Assembly (NCBI GenBank): GCA_963737545.1
Contig: CAVTTH010000003.1
Span: forward strand, 1,550,001 to 1,614,000
Direction of reading: 5' to 3'
Length of the DNA: 64,000 bases
Source: CAVTTH01 sp963737545
Lineage (GTDB): Bacteria; Verrucomicrobiota; Verrucomicrobiia; Chthoniobacterales; UBA10450
Part shown: piece by piece, positions 34,670-42,874 of the stretch
Layout: each line of letters opens with the position of its first letter
Position numbering within the stretch: position 1 is the first letter of the stretch
Position numbers and translations under genes: made by a program
The notes under the pieces: generated by a model
Databases searched by the model: none
Told to the model about the DNA's origin: nothing
The model's input: only the letters and a program-made list of their open reading frames with translations

Positions 34670-36004
34670 ATGAAGGCGAATCGGTTGGCGCTCACGGTTC
34701 TGTTGAGTGCCGCTTTGTTTCGACTGGCCGCGCAACAAACCGAAATCGATCACAGGTCGGTTGAGGAAATCAGGGCCAAGGCCGAAGCAGGTGACGCAGA
34801 ATCTGAGTATCAACTCGGGCTTCGCTACTATAGCGGTGAGAGCGTAGCGAAAGACTTGGCCGAAGGCGTGAAGTGGTTTCGCAAAGCTGCCGAAAAGGGC
34901 TGTGGGCGAGCCCAAAACAAATTTGGCCGCTCCTACGTCTATAGCGAGGGCGTGCCAGGAAAGTACCGAAGGCGTGAAGTGGTATCGCAAAGCCGCTGAG
35001 CAGAATCACGCCGCGGCTCAATACAATCTGGGCGTCTGCTACGCCAATGGCCAAGGCGTGGCGAAGGATGAGGTGGAGGCGGTGAAGTGGTATCGCAAAG
35101 CCGCCGAGCAGAATCACGCCAAGGCTCAATACAATCTGGGCGTCTGCTACGCCAATGGCCAAGGCGTGGCGAAGGATTATGTGGAGGGTTACAAGTGGTG
35201 GCTGCTGGCGGCGGCACAGGGCAATGAGGATGCCAAGAAAAACATGGCCATAGCTGGAAAGTAGGTTGACGCGGGAGCAGATTGCGGAGGGACAAAAGCT
35301 GGCGCGCAATTTCAAGCCGCGGGAGGTGCCAGCCGCCAGGGAGCGATAGTTCAAGCGCGGGTATTGTGCAGTCGCGCCCGGAAGCTTCCGGCACCGGATT
35401 TTTCATCACGGAGGATGGGTATCTCATCACCAATGAACATGTGGTCGGAGACGGGGCGCAGGTGCGGTTGGTCACGAGCGCGGGCCTCATTTCCGCCAAG
35501 GTGGTGAAGGTGGATGCGGCGAATGACCTGGCGTTGCTCAAGGCGGAGGGCAAGTTCGCGGCGTTGCCGGTGGCGTCGAGTCGCGCGGTGAAGTTGGGCG
35601 GCACGGTGGCCACGGTCGGTTTCCCCAACATCGGCTTGCAAGGGTTCGCGCCCAAGTTGGCGCAGGGAGAGATCGCCTCGCTGTCCGGCGCGCAGGATGA
35701 TGCGCGGTATTTCCAGATCAGCGTGCCGGTGCAGCCCGGCAATTCCGGCGGCGCGTTGGTGGATGAGCGCGGCAACGTGGTCGGCGTGGTGTCGGCCAAG
35801 CTGAGCGCGAAAGCGGCGCTAGCCACGAGCGGTGCGTTGCCGGAGAACGTGAATTACGCGGTGAAGAGCAGCTTCTTGCTCGGCTTCCTGGAATCCGTGC
35901 CGGAAGTAGCCGCCAAACTCAAAGAGCCGAACACGAAGGATATGAAATTTGAGGACGTAGTGGAACAAGCCAAAGAAGCTGCCGTGCTGGTGCTGGTGTA
36001 TTGA
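34670..36004 (+). CDS. Sel1-repeat / trypsin-like protease fusion, broken by three apparent +1 shifts
   Basis: ATG 34670 starts a signal peptide (LTVLLSAALFRLAAQQ) and Sel1 repeats. The frame changes between 34953 and 34968, continues with Sel1 repeats to 35264, changes again at 35262 (extra T) and at 35333-35334 (extra C), then encodes a trypsin-like domain. That domain has the His region LITNEHVVG, Asp in ANDLALLK and Ser in QPGNSGGALVDE, and ends at 36004. Removing three bases gives 443 residues in one frame. I recognise the joined Sel1-trypsin arrangement as an existing family, so this is one damaged or mis-sequenced gene, not three. Confidence 0.82.
34976..35191 (+). repeat. Two tandem 108-bp Sel1 repeat units
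   Basis: Bases 34976-35083 and 35084-35191 are near-identical 108-base units, each encoding one 36-residue Sel1 repeat (KWYRKAAEQNHA...YNLGVCYANGQGVAKD). They differ at only a few positions, mostly at the end of each unit. Recent duplication within the gene is likely. Confidence 0.85.
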
Positions 36005-36196
36005 AGTTTGCTGCCGACGGCTACATGCCGGACGCCTGAGGACCGAATCGATATCAACATCAGCAGGTTCATCGAAACCAGTCACCTCGGCCCCGGATGC
36101 GCGCGCTTGTCCTACGCACAAATTCAACAAACAGTTTGGCATTTCGGAACCTGTTTAGCGGCAGTAACGTCATCTAGACAGATCGAGTTATTTGAA

Positions 36197-37138
36197 ATGC
36201 CTGAAACCGTTTACATTCTCGGCGCTGGCTGCTCCCGCGAGTGCGGGTACCCGCTGGCTGCGGAAATGCGTAGCACGCTGAGCGATTTCGCACACCAATC
36301 CCTCAATTCATCAAATTGTGAACGAATAAGACAGGCGGTTGAGCAAACTGTCGCTCTTATGTGCGACAAGATTGATACGATAGATGAGTTGGTCCGAAGA
36401 ATTGATCAGGGTCATTACGATGAATCGTCGGGGTTCATCACAGGAGATGCTCTCAACGCGCGCGACCAAGTTCGCTACGAACGGATTGAAAGTGCAATTA
36501 TTGCGATAAGTGCACTTTTCCTCCATCAAGAAGGGAAAGTTGCAAGGCAAGGTTTGCGACGATACCAGGAGTTTCTTAACGAACTGTTTCCCGGAGCAGA
36601 TTCGGCGTGGCCCGCATCGACAAATTCGTGTCATGTGCTGACATTTAATTACGATCGCATGTTTGAAGCAGCCTTCCGAGAGCGCTTTAATTTCGATACG
36701 CAGCGATTGGGATTCTATGGCGGACGCGGACTGAATTCGGGCTTGGATATACACTACAATCGGCAGGTGAAATTCTCCGAAAACCAATTCTCGTTCCTAA
36801 AGCTCCACGGCTCGGTAGGTATGTGGGCTGTTGAAGAGTTGAATGACGTTTGTCACCACTATGGGCTTCCACGAGTGAACGAGCCGCAAGAGATTAGTGA
36901 CGATATGTTTTATCAAAAAAAAAGCAGCGACAACAAAAGCCGGAAGCGGACAGCTTTTCCGCTCCTGTTTTTTCCGCACCAGCGGCAGTTCGTTTTGGCG
37001 CAAGATAACGGTTACCATTTCAGCACTTACGCCCGCGCAATTTGGAAACGGGCAGAAGAACTTATTTCAAATGCGGCACAAATTCGTATCATCGGATATT
37101 CCTTTAGTGGAATAGATGGCAATATTAATTTCGCCTAA
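36197..37138 (+). CDS. SIR2-like domain protein, probably C-terminally truncated
   Basis: From ATG 36197 the 313-residue product starts TVYILGAGCSRECGYPLA, a Rossmann-like NAD-binding Gly motif. It also has CHVLTFNYDRMFE, FLKLHGSVGMW and IRIIGYSFSGID, the set of motifs of SIR2-like proteins found in many defence NADases. After SGID the sequence departs from the family and stops eight residues later, next to a duplicated fragment of hutI, so the C-terminus may be lost. No TIR or other partner gene adjoins. Function as defence or otherwise is inference. Confidence 0.75.
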   Translation: MPETVYILGAGCSRECGYPLAAEMRSTLSDFAHQSLNSSNCERIRQAVEQTVALMCDKIDTIDELVRRIDQGHYDESSGFITGDALNARDQVRYERIESAIIAISALFLHQEGKVARQGLRRYQEFLNELFPGADSAWPASTNSCHVLTFNYDRMFEAAFRERFNFDTQRLGFYGGRGLNSGLDIHYNRQVKFSENQFSFLKLHGSVGMWAVEELNDVCHHYGLPRVNEPQEISDDMFYQKKSSDNKSRKRTAFPLLFFPHQRQFVLAQDNGYHFSTYARAIWKRAEELISNAAQIRIIGYSFSGIDGNINFA

Positions 37139-37151
37139 GCATTCGCAGTGA

Positions 37152-37196
37152 ATGAAAGCACTCGCTCTTTTCCACGCTTCACAACTCGTTACGCTC
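37152..37196 (+). repeat. Duplicated 5' end of hutI (left copy)
   Basis: Bases 37153-37196 match 37955-37998, the start of hutI, with one mismatch over 44 bases. This copy has an ATG (37152) where the intact gene has TTG. Its frame runs only 17 codons (MKALALFHASQLVTLWK) before a stop. It marks the left edge of a segment inserted at the start of hutI. Confidence 0.9.
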
Positions 37197-37489
37197 TGGA
37201 AGTGATTTAGGTGCGCGCGAGTCTGCAAATGGAAAGCGCTATTCGACGGCAGAAGTAAAACGCGCGCTGGGTATCTGAGCCGCAGCGGTTCTAGAGCGAA
37301 TGTGGTGATTGGAAGCTTTAAGGTATCGCCACGGGATCCCTCGACTGCGCTCGGGATGACGGCATGGCCGCGTTCGCAAATGATTCCACATCGCCCTTCG
37401 TGAATTCGATAACCGTCTTATACGTTTCGCAGGTTCGCGCAGGACGTGATGGGATTGCGCGAAGCGGATCGCCGCGTTAGTCTTTAGCC
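37197..37489 (+). other. Spacer inside the duplicated segment; REP-like fragment
   Basis: No gene is visible. At 37323-37361 there is a stretch with CTCGACTGCGCTCGGGATGA preceded by GGGATCC, which looks like an intergenic repeat common in soil bacterial genomes. That resemblance is from memory and would need a search. Confidence 0.4.
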
Positions 37490-37675
37490 GTGAGCACGGT
37501 TGCAGAAATCGAGGCGGCCATCTCCCGGCTTCCATTGCCGCAGGCCGAGGAACTGAGCGAGTGGCTGGAACATTGGCTGGAGGATCAGCGGGCGTTGTCG
37601 CCCAAGTTCGTTACTTCGATCGAACGGGGCAAAGCCGATCTTGCAGCCGGGCGTGTGCGCGTCGTCCGCCCGTGA
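37490..37675 (+). CDS. Antitoxin of a RelE/ParE-type pair
   Basis: A 61-residue protein with GTG start. The N-terminus (AEIEAAISRLPLPQAEELSE) has the helical pattern of small antitoxins that pair with RelE-like toxins, and the toxin gene starts three bases after its stop. The antitoxin role is mainly by context. Confidence 0.72.
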   Translation: MSTVAEIEAAISRLPLPQAEELSEWLEHWLEDQRALSPKFVTSIERGKADLAAGRVRVVRP

Positions 37676-37678
37676 GCC

Positions 37679-37939
37679 ATGCCCGGCGCGGCCACGCAGG
37701 TTTTTTCACGCGAGTTTGACGCGGTGTTGGCGCGGGTTCCAGAAAATATCAGCGCGCTGATTCTGGGGAAGATCACGGAAATAGGAGGGCGGCTGGACTC
37801 ATTCCCGCATTATCGCATGACAGGACGCGCCGAGTTCCGGCTTCGAATCGGCGACTATCGTGTGATCTACGATTTCGACGCGGAGAAGAACGAGATTTAT
37901 CTCATCACATTTGGTCATCGGCGCGAGGTGTATCGGTAA
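37679..37939 (+). CDS. RelE/ParE-family toxin
   Basis: The 86-residue product has the RelE fold signature: FPHYRMTGRAEFRLRIGDYR, VIYDFDAEKNEIYLITFGHR and the terminal GHRREVYR, with basic residues at the positions used for mRNA cleavage in RelE. It appears intact, unlike the toxin remnant at 33990. It ends 14 bases before hutI, so this pair sits exactly between the two copies of the hutI 5' end. Confidence 0.88.
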   Translation: MPGAATQVFSREFDAVLARVPENISALILGKITEIGGRLDSFPHYRMTGRAEFRLRIGDYRVIYDFDAEKNEIYLITFGHRREVYR

Positions 37940-37953
37940 ACGGATCGCCAAAC

Positions 37954-39207
37954 TTGAAAGCACTCGCTCTTCTCCACGCTTCACAACTCGTTACGCTCGC
38001 CGGTCGGAAGCGACCGCGAATCGGCAACGAGCTCTCAGAAATATCGATTATTCCAGACGGTGGAATGCTCGTGCGAGACGGCCTCATCGCCGCAGTCGGG
38101 ACTTCGGATGAAATCGAGCGCGATCTGCCTAACGATACGGAGATCATCGATGCCACTGGTCGCGTAGTCCTGCCCGGATTTGTGGACGCACACGCGCATC
38201 CGGTCTTCGGCGGAAATCGGGTGGATGAATTCGAGTTGCGCGCGAGGGGCGCGACTTACGAGCAGATCGCCGCGAGCGGAGGCGGAATTCGCTCGACCGT
38301 TCGCAAAACGCGGGCGGCGAGCGAGGACGAACTTCTCGCGCAGGCGAAGAAACACGCACTCTGGTTCCTCCGCGGGGGAACGACCACGGTTGAAGCAAAG
38401 TCCGGCTATGGGTTAACCGTGGAAGATGAAGTGAAGATTTTGCGCGTGATTCGCCGGCTGAATACGGAAACGCCGATCGAATTTGTGCCAACGTTTCTCG
38501 GCGCGCACGCGATTCCGGAAGAGTTTCGCGGCGCGCCCGAACAATATGTCGCGCTCGTCATCCACGAAATGCTCCCGCGCGTGATCGAGGAAAAGCTGGC
38601 CGAATATTGCGATATCTTTTGCGAGCGCGGCTATTTCGACATCGCGGATTCGGAGAAAATTCTGACCGCGGCACAGCAACATGGATTGCGTCTCCGGATG
38701 CATGTCGACCAGTTGACGAATTCGGGCGGCGCGTTTTTGGCCGCGCGATTGCACGCGGCGACGGCGGATCATTTGGAGCAGACGAATGCCGCAGAAATCG
38801 CAGCGTTACGTGAGGCCGGAGTCCAGCCCGTTCTGCTGCCGGGTTCCGTTTACGCACTCGGGCTCAGTCGCTACCCGCGCGCTCGCGAAATGATCGAGGC
38901 TGGTCTCGGTGTAGTCATTGCGACCGATTTCAATCCGGGATCTTCGCCCACGCCATCCATGCCGATGGTGTTATCGCTGGCTGCGACGCATATGAAGATG
39001 TCGCCGGCGGAGAGCATCACGGCGGCGACAATCAACGCCGCTTACAGTTTGGGCCGCGGCGAAAAGATTGGATCGCTCGAGCCAGGCAAGCTGGCGAATT
39101 TCTCCCTCTTCGATTGCGCGGACTATCGGGAGCTCGCCTATTATTTCGGCGTCTCGCAGACGCACGCGGTTTACGTGCGCGGAGATCGCGTGTTTTCGCT
39201 GGCCTGA
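37954..39207 (+). CDS. hutI: Imidazolonepropionase
   Basis: HutI hydrolyses imidazolone propionate to formiminoglutamate, joining hutU to hutG and ftcD. The amidohydrolase metal motif VDAHAHPVFGG is near residue 72, with SGGGIRSTVRKTR, FLGAHAIPEEFRG, MHVDQL and IATDFNPGSSPTPSMP. The present start is TTG 37954 within the duplicated 44-base segment; the left copy has an ATG there, so the ancestral start was probably ATG. Length is 417 residues. It is separated from ftcD by the accessory insert. Confidence 0.96.
   Translation: MKALALLHASQLVTLAGRKRPRIGNELSEISIIPDGGMLVRDGLIAAVGTSDEIERDLPNDTEIIDATGRVVLPGFVDAHAHPVFGGNRVDEFELRARGATYEQIAASGGGIRSTVRKTRAASEDELLAQAKKHALWFLRGGTTTVEAKSGYGLTVEDEVKILRVIRRLNTETPIEFVPTFLGAHAIPEEFRGAPEQYVALVIHEMLPRVIEEKLAEYCDIFCERGYFDIADSEKILTAAQQHGLRLRMHVDQLTNSGGAFLAARLHAATADHLEQTNAAEIAALREAGVQPVLLPGSVYALGLSRYPRAREMIEAGLGVVIATDFNPGSSPTPSMPMVLSLAATHMKMSPAESITAATINAAYSLGRGEKIGSLEPGKLANFSLFDCADYRELAYYFGVSQTHAVYVRGDRVFSLA
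37955..37998 (+). repeat. Duplicated 5' end of hutI (right, functional copy)
   Basis: This is the right-hand member of the 44-base direct repeat; it forms the first 15 codons of the intact hutI. It differs from the left copy at one base (C at 37972 against T). The two copies lie 802 bases apart and enclose the RelE-type pair. Confidence 0.9.
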
Positions 39208-39210
39208 TGT

Positions 39211-39293
39211 TGTAGCCGCTTCGCTATGCGAAGCGCGAGATGCCGCTTCTTGTTAGTGTGAAACGGTGCGCCGCCCGCAGGGCGGCGGCTACA
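39211..39293 (+). repeat. Palindromic REP-like element between hutI and tig
   Basis: TGTAGCCGC (39211-39219) and GCGGCTACA (39285-39293) are perfect terminal inverted repeats. Inside are two hairpins: CGCTTCGC/GCGAAGCG with a TAT loop (39217-39235) and GCCGCCC/GGGCGGC with a GCA loop (39270-39286). This arrangement is typical of repetitive extragenic palindromes. It may also act as a processing or termination signal after hutI. Confidence 0.7.
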
Positions 39294-39342
39294 GGCGCGC
39301 TATTTGCGCATCCGACGGTGCGCCCGTAACGTCGCTCCTCCG

Positions 39343-40693
39343 ATGAATGTTCAAGTTGAAAATCAGCCACATTCCGTTGCGACTTTGCGCATCGAACTTC
39401 CGCCGGAGGATGTGAACGAAGGAATGGGACGTGATCGCGAATACCTACGCGCGACATGCTCGCATCCCGGGTTATCGGCCGGGGAAGGCTCCCCGCCCGG
39501 TCATCGAGGCGAAGTTTCGCAAGGAAATCCAGGAGGAGCTGACAAAGAAACTCGTGGCAAAGAGCTATCATGAGGCGATTGCGGCGAAGCAACTGCGCGT
39601 CGTCTCACTGACCAATCTGGAAGAAGTGGAATTCGGGCAGGACCGGTCGATGCGTTTCCGTGCCACCGTCGTAACCGCTCCCGAGTTTGAGCTGCCGGAT
39701 TACAAAAGCATTCCGGTGCAGCTGCCGGAGGTCAAGGTCAGCGACAAGGATGTCGACGCCGCAGTGGAGCGATTGCGTGAACAGGCGGCCGACTTCATCG
39801 ATGTGCCCGAACGCGGTCTGCAAATGGGGGATTTTGTCGTGATTGATTTCGAGGGGTCAATCGAAGGAAAGGCGATCCGCGATCTCGCGCCGGAGGCCAG
39901 CAAGAACCTCCATGGCGGGAAAAAGTTCTGGCTTCATCTTGCTCCGGATAATTTTCTCCCCAATTTTTGCGAGCAACTGATCGGGCAAAAACGTGCTGAA
40001 ACGCGGGTCGTTCCAGTGAGTTTCCCCGAGGAATTCCCGGTGAAGGCAATGGCCGGGAAAACAGCTGAATATTCAGTCACCGTAAACGAAATTAAGGAGA
40101 AGGTTTTGCCCGCGTTGGATGATGCGTTTGCGGCGAAATTCGCTTCGGACAAGACCCTGGCTGATTTGCGCCACACGCTCGAACATAATCTTGAACATGA
40201 GAAGGAACACGAAGTAGAGCGCGCAAAAGAAGCGCAAATCGTCAAGTTTCTTCAGGACCGAACGTCGTTTGAAGTGCCGCCGGCGCTTCTGACCCAGGAA
40301 ACGCGTCGCGCCCTGGGTGAGCTGGTCCAACGCAACCGCGAGCGCGGCGTGCCCGATGAAATTCTGAAAACGAAGGAGAAGGAGCTGGTCGAAGGCGCCG
40401 GAGGCTTGGCGGCGCATCGGTTGCGAACGAACTTCATCCTGCACCGCATCGCTGAGCGCGAGAAGATCGAGGTTACCCGTCAGGAACTGGAGGAGCGCAT
40501 TCGCCAGCAAGCCGCCCAATACAATGTTTCGGTGGAAAAAATGCGAAAAGAACTGGAGGAACACGATGCTTTAAACGGCGTCGCGGACGAGATCCTGCTG
40601 GGTAAGACCCTTGATTTCCTAAAGGCGAATGTTACCATCGAGCAGACGTCAGAAATACCAGTAGAACCGGCTCCGGCAGAACAAAATCCATGA
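39343..40693 (+). CDS. tig: Trigger factor, broken by an apparent +1 frameshift near its start
   Basis: Trigger factor is the ribosome-bound chaperone and prolyl isomerase at the tunnel exit. ATG 39343 begins MNVQVENQPHSVATLRIEL; after PPEDVNE an extra G at 39421-39422 shifts the frame. The expected WDVIANTYARHARIPGYRPG follows in the next frame, including the ribosome-binding signature. The PPIase domain (MGDFVVIDFEG) and helical C-terminal arms run to the TGA at 40691. Removing one base gives a normal 449-residue protein. Its stop overlaps clpP (ATGA). Confidence 0.93.
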
Positions 40694-41385
40694 TTATCGC
40701 GAACAAAAACCTATCGCAATCCGTGCTTATCCCGATGGTGGTGGAGCAGACCGGACGGGGCGAGCGGAGCTACGACATTTACTCGCGCCTGCTGAAGGAC
40801 CGGATCGTTTTCATTGGCACCCCGGTCGATGATCACATCGCGAATCTGGTCATCGCGCAGCTGCTCTTTCTCCAGATGGAGGACGGCAAGAAGGACATTA
40901 ACATTTACATCAATTCTCCGGGTGGCTCGGTGACAGCGGGGTTGGCGATTTACGATACGATGCAGTTTTTGACCTGCGACGTGACGACCTATTGCCTGGG
41001 AATGGCGGCAAGCATGGGGGCGGTGTTGCTCTGTGCCGGCACGAAAGGCAAGCGCTTCGCCTTGCCGAACTCCGATATCATGATCCATCAGGTCTCCGGC
41101 GGGGCTCAAGGCCAGGCCAGCGACGTCGAGCGGCAGGTGGAATACATGTTTAAACTGAAAAAGCGCCTGATCCGAATTATTTCGCAACATACGGGAAAGC
41201 CCGAGGACCAGGTGCGACTCGATTCGGACCGCGATTATTACATGACAGCGGCCGAAGCAAGGGACTACGGATTGGTCGATGAAGTGATCAAATCTCGAAA
41301 GGAAGTGAAGCTGCTTGATGGCGCTGTCCCGGACCGTTCCACGGCCATCGCCGAGGCAGCATTACCTCGCAAGGTCGAGGAATAG
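40690..41385 (+). CDS. clpP: ATP-dependent Clp protease proteolytic subunit
   Basis: ClpP forms the barrel-shaped peptidase used with ClpX or ClpA. The nucleophile Ser108 lies in GMAASMGA and His133 in IMIHQVSGG; INSPGGSVTAGLAIYDTM is the family signature. The product has 231 residues, about 30 more than usual because of a polar C-terminal tail. It overlaps tig by four bases and precedes clpX, the conserved tig-clpP-clpX order. Confidence 0.97.
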   Translation: MIIANKNLSQSVLIPMVVEQTGRGERSYDIYSRLLKDRIVFIGTPVDDHIANLVIAQLLFLQMEDGKKDINIYINSPGGSVTAGLAIYDTMQFLTCDVTTYCLGMAASMGAVLLCAGTKGKRFALPNSDIMIHQVSGGAQGQASDVERQVEYMFKLKKRLIRIISQHTGKPEDQVRLDSDRDYYMTAAEARDYGLVDEVIKSRKEVKLLDGAVPDRSTAIAEAALPRKVEE

Positions 41386-41412
41386 AAGCTGCTCCAAAAA
41401 GACGCCAAATCC

Positions 41413-42693
41413 ATGGCTCGTGCTTCCAACCTCACCATGTGTTCCTTCTGTGGCAAAAGCCACGCGGAGGTGCGGAAACTGATCGCAGGTCCGGGCGTCT
41501 ACATTTGCGACAGTTGCATCAACGTTTGCAAAAGCATTCTGGATAAGGAGCTGAGCGAAGACGCGCGCCGGCAATCGTCGAATATCCGCGTCCCAAAGCC
41601 GGCTGAAATTCGCCGCTCGCTGGATGCTTACGTGATCGGACAAGAGATCGCGAAGAAAACGCTCTCGGTCGCGGTCCACAATCATTTCAAGCGGGTGCTT
41701 CAGGCCACACCGCCGGCCGATTCCTCAGCGGCTTTTCAACCGGATCCATTCGCGGATGTGGAGATCGAAAAGAGCAACATTCTGCTTATTGGTCCGACCG
41801 GTTCCGGCAAGACGCTGCTTGCCAAAACGTTGGCGAAAATTCTCGACGTCCCGTTTTGCATCGCAGATGCGACGACCCTGACTGAAGCTGGCTACGTCGG
41901 TGAAGACGTGGAAAACATCATCCTCCGGCTGCTTCAGAATGCTGATTACGACGTGAAACGCGCCGAGATAGGCATCGTTTACATCGATGAAATCGACAAG
42001 ATCGGACGCAAGACGGACAACGTGAGTATTACGCGTGATGTTTCCGGTGAAGGTGTGCAGCAGGCGCTGTTGAAGATTCTCGAAGGAAGCACGTGCAATG
42101 TGCCACCCCAGGGCGGACGCAAACATCCGCACCAGGAATACATTCAGGTGAACACGGAGAAAATTCTGTTCATTTGCGGAGGTGCGTTTGTCGGTCTGGA
42201 TAAGATTGTGCAGAAGCGAATCGGCAATAAGACGATGGGTTTTAGCAGTCCGACGCTGGAAGTGGAAGAAGCTCTTCGGAAACAAGCCGTGCGTCACGTT
42301 GAACCGGAAGACCTGCTCAGCTTCGGAATGATCCCGGAATTTATTGGGCGACTTCCGGTCCTGACTGCACTCGACGCGCTGACCGAAGAGGAGATGGTGA
42401 TGATTTTGACCGACACGAAAAACGCCATGGTCAAGCAATACACCAAGCTTTTCTCGATGGAGAACGTTCGACTGACGGTCACGAAAGACGCATTGCGCGC
42501 GTTGGCCGCTCAGGCGGTGACGAAAGGGACCGGGGCTCGCGCTCTGCGCTCGATGCTGGAGCGGATCATGCTCGACATCATGTATGACGTCCCAAGCCGC
42601 GAAGACATCGCGGAGGTGACGATCAATCGTGCGGTGGTGGAGGGCAAGAAGCTGCCGCTCGTCCGCAAGAAGCAGGACAAGGACGCGGCTTGA
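41413..42693 (+). CDS. clpX: ATP-dependent Clp protease ATPase subunit ClpX
   Basis: ClpX unfolds substrates and feeds them to ClpP. The N-terminal zinc-binding domain has CSFCGKSH and CDSCINVC. The AAA+ module has Walker A ILLIGPTGSGKTLLAKTLA, Walker B GIVYIDEIDKIGRK and the C-terminal sensor-2 region TKGTGARALRSMLE. Length is 426 residues. It starts 27 bases after clpP. Confidence 0.98.
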   Translation: MARASNLTMCSFCGKSHAEVRKLIAGPGVYICDSCINVCKSILDKELSEDARRQSSNIRVPKPAEIRRSLDAYVIGQEIAKKTLSVAVHNHFKRVLQATPPADSSAAFQPDPFADVEIEKSNILLIGPTGSGKTLLAKTLAKILDVPFCIADATTLTEAGYVGEDVENIILRLLQNADYDVKRAEIGIVYIDEIDKIGRKTDNVSITRDVSGEGVQQALLKILEGSTCNVPPQGGRKHPHQEYIQVNTEKILFICGGAFVGLDKIVQKRIGNKTMGFSSPTLEVEEALRKQAVRHVEPEDLLSFGMIPEFIGRLPVLTALDALTEEEMVMILTDTKNAMVKQYTKLFSMENVRLTVTKDALRALAAQAVTKGTGARALRSMLERIMLDIMYDVPSREDIAEVTINRAVVEGKKLPLVRKKQDKDAA

Positions 42694-42820
42694 GCTAGAG
42701 CGCACTCGCGCTCGATGGGCAGCGAAAAACTGGGAACGCGTGTGTTCGAAGTCGGCCATTAGTTAGGCCAAGGTCCACGCCGGCCAGAGTTATCGGCCGT
42801 GCAGGAACCCTCTCCAAGCT

Positions 42821-42848
42821 GGACGTTGAACGTTGGACGTTGGACGTT
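42821..42848 (+). repeat. Four tandem 7-bp units upstream of cinA
   Basis: GGACGTT, GAACGTT, GGACGTT and GGACGTT follow one another without gaps (42821-42848), ending 26 bases before the cinA ATG. The purpose is unknown; variable-number repeats so close to a start could affect expression. Confidence 0.8.
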
Positions 42849-42874
42849 TAGATCATGGCTTCCCAACGTGCGCG

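Noticed and set aside
36197..37138. A Thoeris or other complete SIR2 defence system
   Set aside because: No TIR-domain, Argonaute or HerA-type partner adjoins, and the gene seems truncated.
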